DNA of 30,796 nucleotides. Origin: a virus. Below the pieces are notes generated by a model. That model was not told the DNA's origin and ran no database searches. It worked only from the letters and a program-made list of their open reading frames with translations. Location of the stretch: the IMG/VR virus record IMGVR_UViG_3300013286_000036, positions 1 to 30,796 of that record. One strand, written 5' to 3'. A program made the translations under genes and the position numbers. Numbering within the stretch: the first letter of the stretch is position 1; every line of letters begins with the position of its first letter. This document shows, in pieces, positions 25,653-30,796 of this stretch.

Positions 25653-26440
25653 ATTTGAAAGAATTAATAGCCAAGATGACAGCGATAGAAGAAGGCGCTC
25701 CTGTGGCTCCTACTCACACTGATGCACCGGCCGATCAAGAAGGCATCATAATCGGAAGTCCCATGGGAGCAATGATGGGTCATTCTGAGGCACCGCACCA
25801 GCAAGACAATGTAACGATGAGCGTGAACCTCAATGGGCAAGGCACAGGTGGTGTTAGAGATCTAATGAACATCTTGAAAGATATTGAGCAATCGTCTGAC
25901 CATGATCAGGATGACCGCATGCAGGACATGCTGTTTGGTGCAGAAGAAAAACAAATGTACGACGGTTATGAAAATAGTCAGCATGGTCATGACGGAGCGA
26001 CTACATTTGGCATAGACAGCATAACTCACCATGGAGATGACATGCACAAAGGCAGTGCCAAAGAACCGCATAAAAAACACGGTGGCGGCAATCCCTATAA
26101 GGAATCCCTGGAAGCCCGTTTGTCACGCATGTATCAAGAAATCAAAGAAGCCGCAAAGCCAACACCGTTTGATAAATCTCAATACGACGGCGATAGAGAA
26201 GAGCCAGCTGGTAGTAAATCAAAACCAACACCAAAGGGCGAACTAGGAAAAACATTGCGTAAACGATTAGGTGAGCCTGAAAAGAAAGTTAACGAAGCTG
26301 ACCGCACCATGAGTCGTGCAGCCAAAGGCTATGAGAAGTACGGTAAAAAAGGTATGACAGCTTTAGCCAAAGCAGGTCGCGAAGGCAAAGATTTGGACAA
26401 GGTCAGAGACAAATTTAACAAATACAAGGATAAATCATGA
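25649..26440 (+). CDS. Putative prohead core / internal protein, His-rich
   Basis: 263 aa, highly charged and low in hydrophobics. It begins MNLKELIAKMTAIEEGAP, an amphipathic helix ending in I-E-E/G, which fits the I/L-x-E rule of T4 prohead protease sites. Residues about 83-144 are rich in His and Asp (SDHDQDD, SQHGHDGA, THHGDDMHK, HKKHGGG). The C-terminal 50 residues (EADRTMSRAAKGYEKYGKKGMTALAKAGREGKDLDKVRDKF) form a strongly basic helical region that I recall from other marine T4-like phages. It may bind DNA. The start overlaps the previous gene by ATGA with GGAG upstream. The function is inferred from composition, N terminus and neighbours. Confidence 0.6.
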   Translation: MNLKELIAKMTAIEEGAPVAPTHTDAPADQEGIIIGSPMGAMMGHSEAPHQQDNVTMSVNLNGQGTGGVRDLMNILKDIEQSSDHDQDDRMQDMLFGAEEKQMYDGYENSQHGHDGATTFGIDSITHHGDDMHKGSAKEPHKKHGGGNPYKESLEARLSRMYQEIKEAAKPTPFDKSQYDGDREEPAGSKSKPTPKGELGKTLRKRLGEPEKKVNEADRTMSRAAKGYEKYGKKGMTALAKAGREGKDLDKVRDKFNKYKDKS

Positions 26441-26805
26441 ATGCTCAAGAATACAGAACTTTAGTCAACAAACTTGAAAAGATATCAGAAGACCCCATGG
26501 ACATGGTGCCAGATGATATCACAATGAACACGGGTCAGCCCTTGCCAGTGACACAGACTGCTCCTTCTCCTGAAATCCCCACAATTGAAGCACCCACTTT
26601 CAAACAGGCATATGCCCAAGCAGTAAAACAAAAATTAAAAAAATTCAAATGGTGCGGCACTTTTGCAGTTAAAGCAGCAAGCACATCGGCACCTAAACCC
26701 GCAGTATCTGATCCTAAAGTTGACTATGTAGGACAAGAAAATCCCCTGGGCGGCACCATGAAAAATCCAATGAGTTACACTTCCAACAGCAATTTTGGCG
26801 CATAA
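26437..26805 (+). CDS. Small putative core / internal protein (122 aa)
   Basis: Not recognised as a named family. The ATG overlaps the previous stop (ATGA), with AAGGA upstream. The N terminus MNAQEYRTLVNKLEKISEDP is an amphipathic helix ending in I-S-E, parallel to the two preceding proteins. A Pro/Thr-rich acidic linker follows, then a basic patch (AVKQKLKKFKWCGTFAVK, residues about 62-80) with an aromatic-Trp-Cys-Gly motif, and a polar disordered tail. The third member of a coupled cassette between terminase subunits, it ends at a strong terminator. Most likely a minor prohead or scaffold component. Confidence 0.6.
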   Translation: MNAQEYRTLVNKLEKISEDPMDMVPDDITMNTGQPLPVTQTAPSPEIPTIEAPTFKQAYAQAVKQKLKKFKWCGTFAVKAASTSAPKPAVSDPKVDYVGQENPLGGTMKNPMSYTSNSNFGA

Positions 26806-26841
26806 AAATTTCGTCGCAGTTAGCACCCTGCCCAAGGTGCC

Positions 26842-26869
26842 AAATAGCTCCTCCGGGAGCTATTTTTTT
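26842..26869 (+). terminator. Rho-independent terminator before gp17
   Basis: A 10-bp stem AAATAGCTCC / GGAGCTATTT with a TCCG loop and a T-run. A small hairpin GCACC...GGTGC (26823-26840) precedes it. The terminator ends 3 nt before the next late-promoter core. Confidence 0.9.
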
Positions 26870-26870
26870 A

Positions 26871-26878
26871 AGTAAATA
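26871..26878 (+). promoter_or_regulatory. Late promoter for gp17 (AGTAAATA), ATG-proximal
   Basis: AGTAAATA, then CTAT, then the ATG at 26883. No Shine-Dalgarno is present, because the preceding bases are the terminator's T-run. Confidence 0.7.
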
Positions 26879-26882
26879 CTAT

Positions 26883-28484
26883 ATGGCCAAGAGTCTCGAC
26901 GGCGTTCTAACAAAAAAAGCGCATACCAAAGAAAAATTCACTGAACAGCAAGTGGATAACTTGTTGCAATGCATGACTCCCACGGATGGATATTTGCATT
27001 TTGCTAAGAATTTTTTCTTTATACAGCACCCAGTCAAGGGCAAAATGAAGTTTGAGCCATATGATTATCAAGTGAGGCTGTTACAGGCCTATCATGATCA
27101 TAGATTCAACATCAATATGTTGCCTAGGCAAAGTGGTAAGACCACATGTGCCAGTGCCTACTTACTGTGGTTTGCCATGTTCCACCCTGATCAAACTATA
27201 CTTGTGGCCGCGCACAAGTATACTGGTAGTCAGGAAATAATGCAACGCATACGCTACGGCTATGAATTGTGTCCCGACTACATACGCAGTGGTGTGGTCA
27301 ATTACAACAAAGGGAGTATTGAATTTGACAACGGATCAAGAATTGTATCAGCTACTACTACTGGTAACACCGGTCGTGGCATGTCCATATCCTTACTCTA
27401 TTGCGATGAGTTTGCTTTCGTACAACCTAACATCGCTACTGAATTTTGGACATCGATATCGCCAACACTAGCAACTGGTGGCAGGGCTATCATTACCTCA
27501 ACACCCAACAGTGATGAAGACGAATTTGCCATTATCTGGAAAGAAAGTCAAGACAAGTTTGATGCACACGGCAATGAGCGCACAGACGGAAAAGGCCGCA
27601 ATGGCTTTCATGGATTCAGAGCTGAATGGTACGAGCACCCGGATCGAGATGATGCTTGGAAAACAGTTGAAGAAGGCAGAATTGGCATTGAACGATTTCG
27701 TAGAGAGTATGGTTGTGAATTTCTTATCTATGATGAAACTCTCATCAGTAGCATCAAGCTGGTAGACATGGTGGGCAGAGAGCCCGTGTGGAAAATGGGT
27801 CAAGTGCGATGGTGGCGCAAACCTCAACCAGGCAAGATATACCTTGTGGCCTTAGATCCCAGTTTGGGTACTGGCGGTGACTATGGAGCAATACAAGTGT
27901 TTGAAATGCCGACCATGGTGCAAGTGGCAGAATGGCAACACAACATAACACCCATACAGCAACAGGTCAAAATCTTGCGCGACATACTGAAATATATAGC
28001 AGATGAGCTGGGTGGGGAAAGCTTCAATCAGATCTATTGGAGTGTGGAAAACAACACTGTGGGCGAAAGTGCTTTAGTAGTTATTGAAAATCTTGGCGAA
28101 GAAACTTTTCCTGGCATGTTCATGAGCGAGCCAGGACGCAAGGGACATGTTAAAAAATTCCGCAAAGGATTCAACACCACTTTTGGCACCAAGATTGCCA
28201 CATGTGCCAAGGTAAAATTTCTTGTGGAAGAAGAAAAAATGCTGTTGAACAGCAGACCCATGATAAGTGAGCTTAAAACCTATATTGCCAAAGGCACCAG
28301 TTTTGGTGCCAAAGAAGGACAACACGATGACTTGGTGGCTGCCCTATTGCTGGTAGTGCGCATGAGCATTGTGCTGGCCGAATGGGATCCGGCTGTATTT
28401 GAACATCTAAAGGTAACCAGCGAATGGATATCCGACGACAGTTTTGAACCGCCCTTGCCCATATTCATATCGTCGGGCTTTTGA
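26883..28484 (+). CDS. 17: Terminase large subunit gp17
   Basis: 533 aa with both motor and nuclease domains. Walker A PRQSGKT at 81-87, Walker B LLYCDE at 171-176 with the catalytic Glu, and the coupling motif TSTPN at 205-209. The RNase H-like nuclease has D325 (ALDPS), E389 (VENN) and D482/D483 (HDDLVAALL), corresponding to T4 D401, E458 and D542. It pumps DNA into the prohead through the portal and cuts the concatemer. It is shorter than T4 gp17 (610 aa), mainly at the N terminus. The ATG at 26883 is just after a late-promoter box and lacks a Shine-Dalgarno; no in-frame upstream start is needed. Confidence 0.97.
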   Translation: MAKSLDGVLTKKAHTKEKFTEQQVDNLLQCMTPTDGYLHFAKNFFFIQHPVKGKMKFEPYDYQVRLLQAYHDHRFNINMLPRQSGKTTCASAYLLWFAMFHPDQTILVAAHKYTGSQEIMQRIRYGYELCPDYIRSGVVNYNKGSIEFDNGSRIVSATTTGNTGRGMSISLLYCDEFAFVQPNIATEFWTSISPTLATGGRAIITSTPNSDEDEFAIIWKESQDKFDAHGNERTDGKGRNGFHGFRAEWYEHPDRDDAWKTVEEGRIGIERFRREYGCEFLIYDETLISSIKLVDMVGREPVWKMGQVRWWRKPQPGKIYLVALDPSLGTGGDYGAIQVFEMPTMVQVAEWQHNITPIQQQVKILRDILKYIADELGGESFNQIYWSVENNTVGESALVVIENLGEETFPGMFMSEPGRKGHVKKFRKGFNTTFGTKIATCAKVKFLVEEEKMLLNSRPMISELKTYIAKGTSFGAKEGQHDDLVAALLLVVRMSIVLAEWDPAVFEHLKVTSEWISDDSFEPPLPIFISSGF

Positions 28485-28490
28485 TAAATA
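28483..28490 (+). promoter_or_regulatory. Late promoter overlapping the gp17 stop (GATAAATA), ATG-proximal
   Basis: GATAAATA overlaps the gp17 TGA stop (28482-28484), followed by CACC and the ATG at 28495. No Shine-Dalgarno is present. Confidence 0.65.
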
Positions 28491-28494
28491 CACC

Positions 28495-30753
28495 ATGAAT
28501 ACTAATTTGGATAGAATTGCTCTTGACCTTTATGGCAAACTGGAAACACGCTTCTCCAGCATAAAGATGGGTGACGAAGAAGCCAAAGTGCTCAGCAAGA
28601 AAAGTGAAATTCCCCAGGCAAGATTTTTTGAATTTGACTATCAACACAACGGGAAAAATCTTGGCACAGTGACCATTACCTTGGATGAAGATGATGGCGT
28701 GATTGTGCAAATTGGTGGCGACATTAGTGATAGCAAACACCACAGCGTGTTCAAATTTCTGCGTAGTTTGCGAAATTTTGCCAAGGATAGGCTGTTGAAT
28801 TTTGACGTCAAGAGTATAGGAAAAAATCAGCTAGACAAACGAGATTATGAATTTCAAGCAAAACCCAAGGAAACCCCTGCTATGTCCAACTCGCCCATAA
28901 TGGAAAACAAACTATACGGTACAGGTCGTATGAGCTATCAAGATCTAGGCGAAGCAAGATTGATCATCAAACACAGTCAACCTATAAACCCAGAATTGGC
29001 CGCTGGCCGCACCATGCACATTGAAGGCATATGGGTGGAAAATGCTCAAGGCGAGCGTTTTAAATTTCCCTTCAAGCATCTCAACGGTGCAAGAGCTGTG
29101 GCTGAGCACATGAAGCACGGAGGCAACCTGTACGATGACATTGGTCAACATATTTGTGGTCTTTCAGAAGAATTGGCACAATTGAGAAAATTCAAAGGCT
29201 ATGTTAGTCGTAACAGCACTCTTAGTGAGGCCATGGGCGATATCACACACAAGGTTTTGGAACGCATTGAACAGATCAAGAAAGAAGTAACTGGTCTTCA
29301 GCGCCCTGCCTACTATGCGCAATTTGCTGAATCATTCAACAGTAAAGAAGAGCAGATCATTCCTGAAGACATCATGAGCGATTGGATTGATAGGTTAACA
29401 ATCCGCACATTCAATGAAGACCTAAAAACAGCATTCCCATACATTTTCCGTTTAGTTGGAGAAGGTGATATACCAGTAAAAGAATTGTCAGCAGGTGATT
29501 TACTGGATGAAGCTGGTGCTGGTGCCCAACGGGCTGCAATAGCCATTGCCAAGAAAAAATCCGGAAAATATGACAAAGACGGCAAACGCTTGAAAGAAAC
29601 TCCTGAAGATCAATTTGAAGCAGCTATCAATCGCATAATGAGCGAAGATGAAAACGACCTGGGAAGCAATTCAATCATGAGTCCCAACAAAGCCACGCAA
29701 GTGGATGCAATTGACAAACTTAACGCAATTTTACAAACGGAATTAAAGGGCGGCCCGGATGGCATTAATGCCATACAGAGTCTCAAAGGACTCATAGATG
29801 ATCCTGAATTTTTGGACAGTATCAAAGACATAGACCCTGATCTTGACACGCGACCACTGATACAACAGTATCTCACGCAGAGCGTGCCTGAGATTGTGGC
29901 GCAACTACATTTTGGCGGCACAGATGCTGGTGAAATAGGTGGTGCAAACGCCCAGCCAGCTGACGCAACGCCTGGACAAAATGATCCCAGTTCGAAAAAT
30001 TATACCAATCAAATGGATCAAGCCAGCGATGCTGTTGGCGCTGCGCCAGCGACTGGTGCCGCTTTGCCCCCTGCACCTGATGCCACTTTGCCCCCTGCAC
30101 CTGATGCAACTTTGCCCCCTGCACCCCCAGTGGCAGAAGGCAGTGATCATGAGCCTCCTTTTGATGCTCCATACAGCAAGTCTAAAGGCGATGTAACAGA
30201 CAAAAGCGGTGCAAAACATACTGGACACAGTCATGCCAAACATTTAGCCAAATCAGGCATGATCAAGGCCATTCACAAGGCCAAAGCGGCAGGTGCTAAA
30301 TTGGATACCAAATTGGATTTTGGGAATCGAGAAATGACACTGCATGACTGTATAGAAGAGTGCGGCATGAGTGCGAGCGATTTTGGTTACAAAGAAGCAC
30401 ACCAAAGTGGCATTGAACAGATGCTAAAAGACATTGCTGGTTTTTGGAATCACGAAGCCAAGAATTTCACAATAGGCGGCACACGGGCCAAGACCAAAAT
30501 CGTAAAAGCCTACAAGAACGGTGAATTTTCTCATGCTACAGACGATGACCTTCACAAGGTGTTGGCACTGATAGACAAGATGGACCCCAGCGGAGATAGC
30601 AATCCTGAATTACATCACATTAGGCGATCTGCAGGCATGCATACACACGAACATTCTACGAATGAAATGCAATCGCAGATAAATACCAAATCAAACATGC
30701 ATGAGTCACAAGAGCTGACAGCCATGTTGAAAATAGCAGGACTTAGAAAATGA
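28495..30753 (+). CDS. Conserved T4-like phage protein of unknown function (752 aa)
   Basis: Start taken at 28495 (MNTNLDRIALDLYGKLETRF), not the in-frame ATG at 28444 inside gp17, because the family-like N terminus and the promoter box are here. Residues about 1-370 appear well structured (ARFFEFDYQHNGKNLGTVTITLDEDDGVIVQ; GEARLIIKHSQPINPELAAGRTMHIEGIWVEN; MSDWIDRLTIRTFNEDLKTAFPYIFRLV) and resemble a protein I recall beside terminase genes in marine T4-like phages; its role is unknown to me. After an Ala/Lys-rich helix come a disordered linker, an ALPPAPDATLPPAPDATL repeat (about residues 523-544), a His-rich section and a C-terminal helical domain (TLHDCIEECGMSASDFGYKE). It is probably a virion or packaging-associated protein. 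The stop overlaps the next start (ATGA). Confidence 0.65.
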   Translation: MNTNLDRIALDLYGKLETRFSSIKMGDEEAKVLSKKSEIPQARFFEFDYQHNGKNLGTVTITLDEDDGVIVQIGGDISDSKHHSVFKFLRSLRNFAKDRLLNFDVKSIGKNQLDKRDYEFQAKPKETPAMSNSPIMENKLYGTGRMSYQDLGEARLIIKHSQPINPELAAGRTMHIEGIWVENAQGERFKFPFKHLNGARAVAEHMKHGGNLYDDIGQHICGLSEELAQLRKFKGYVSRNSTLSEAMGDITHKVLERIEQIKKEVTGLQRPAYYAQFAESFNSKEEQIIPEDIMSDWIDRLTIRTFNEDLKTAFPYIFRLVGEGDIPVKELSAGDLLDEAGAGAQRAAIAIAKKKSGKYDKDGKRLKETPEDQFEAAINRIMSEDENDLGSNSIMSPNKATQVDAIDKLNAILQTELKGGPDGINAIQSLKGLIDDPEFLDSIKDIDPDLDTRPLIQQYLTQSVPEIVAQLHFGGTDAGEIGGANAQPADATPGQNDPSSKNYTNQMDQASDAVGAAPATGAALPPAPDATLPPAPDATLPPAPPVAEGSDHEPPFDAPYSKSKGDVTDKSGAKHTGHSHAKHLAKSGMIKAIHKAKAAGAKLDTKLDFGNREMTLHDCIEECGMSASDFGYKEAHQSGIEQMLKDIAGFWNHEAKNFTIGGTRAKTKIVKAYKNGEFSHATDDDLHKVLALIDKMDPSGDSNPELHHIRRSAGMHTHEHSTNEMQSQINTKSNMHESQELTAMLKIAGLRK
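30061..30126 (+). repeat. 24-bp in-frame tandem repeat (2.75 copies)
   Basis: Units start at 30061, 30085 and 30109 (partial). Each is close to xCTTTGCCCCCTGCACCTGA plus TGCC/A and encodes (A/T)LPPAPDA. Units differ at only a few bases, so this is a recent expansion. It forms a Pro/Ala linker in the 752-aa protein. Confidence 0.9.
30678..30685 (+). promoter_or_regulatory. Possible late promoter for the next gene (GATAAATA)
   Basis: GATAAATA inside the 3' end of the 752-aa gene, 64 nt before the ATG at 30750. Identical to the box before the 752-aa gene, but intragenic and distant, so weak. Confidence 0.3.
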
Positions 30754-30796
30754 ATAAAATTACAGAATCACAACTACTCAACCATGTAAATCAACT
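30750..30796 (+). CDS. Start of a further gene (3' partial)
   Basis: The ATG overlaps the preceding stop (ATGA), with AGGA about 9 nt upstream. Only MNKITESQLLNHVNQ is visible. The Met-Asn-Lys start and helix-forming sequence recall the short N termini of the putative internal head proteins upstream, but 15 residues are too few to assign a function. Confidence 0.6.
   Translation, partial: MNKITESQLLNHVNQ

Noticed and set aside
28444-28494. Upstream ATG extending the 752-aa protein
   Set aside because: It lies inside gp17 and before the promoter box. The recognisable N terminus begins at 28495.
1-30796. Prophage or plasmid origin
   Set aside because: No integrase, attachment site, replication or host flanking genes were seen; the content is lytic T4-like late genes. 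The window is only part of a genome, so this is not proof.

Overview
The window looks like about 31 kb of the late (virion assembly) region of a T4-like myovirus, probably from an aquatic environment. I base this on recognisable T4-type proteins: neck gp13, gp14 and gp15, tail sheath gp18, tail tube gp19, head-completion gp4, terminase subunits gp16 and gp17, and a gp1-type dNMP kinase. T4-type late promoter boxes (NNTAAATA) sit just upstream of many genes. The host cannot be read from the sequence. No integrase, attachment site, tRNA, rRNA or CRISPR array was seen.

Layout. 1-8029 (+): two very large, repeat-rich structural proteins, the first cut by the window start. 8030-8155: two back-to-back terminators between convergent genes. 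8156-11863 (-): a third giant repeat protein. 11980-12498 (+): an acidic protein of unknown function. 12490-15907 (-): a Nudix hydrolase, gp15-like and gp14-like genes, read as gp14, gp15, Nudix. 15950-17443 (+): gp13 and the dNMP kinase. 17406-17741 (-): an HNH endonuclease. 17857-30753 (+): sheath, tube, a tube-related protein, a small conserved protein, gp4, gp16, three putative internal/core head proteins, gp17 and a 752-aa conserved protein. A further gene begins at 30750 and runs off the end. Coding density is very high and no stretch over 300 bases lacks a gene.

How it fits together. gp16/gp17 package DNA, gp4 and gp13/gp14 finish and seal the head, gp15 caps the tail, and gp18/gp19 form the contractile sheath and tube. 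The giant repeat proteins are probably virion appendages or decoration. The dNMP kinase and Nudix enzyme act on nucleotides. The late module is broken into blocks on both strands, unlike the co-directional T4 order.

Main points of interest: (1) five genes have the late-promoter box only 4-5 nt before the ATG with no Shine-Dalgarno sequence, which predicts leaderless late mRNAs; (2) a cassette between gp16 and gp17 encodes proteins with N termini like T4 capsid-targeting/gp21-cleavage sequences, several His-rich; (3) the tail sheath is about twice the T4 length, and gp14 and gp15 are also enlarged; (4) related repeat modules are shared between giant genes on opposite strands.
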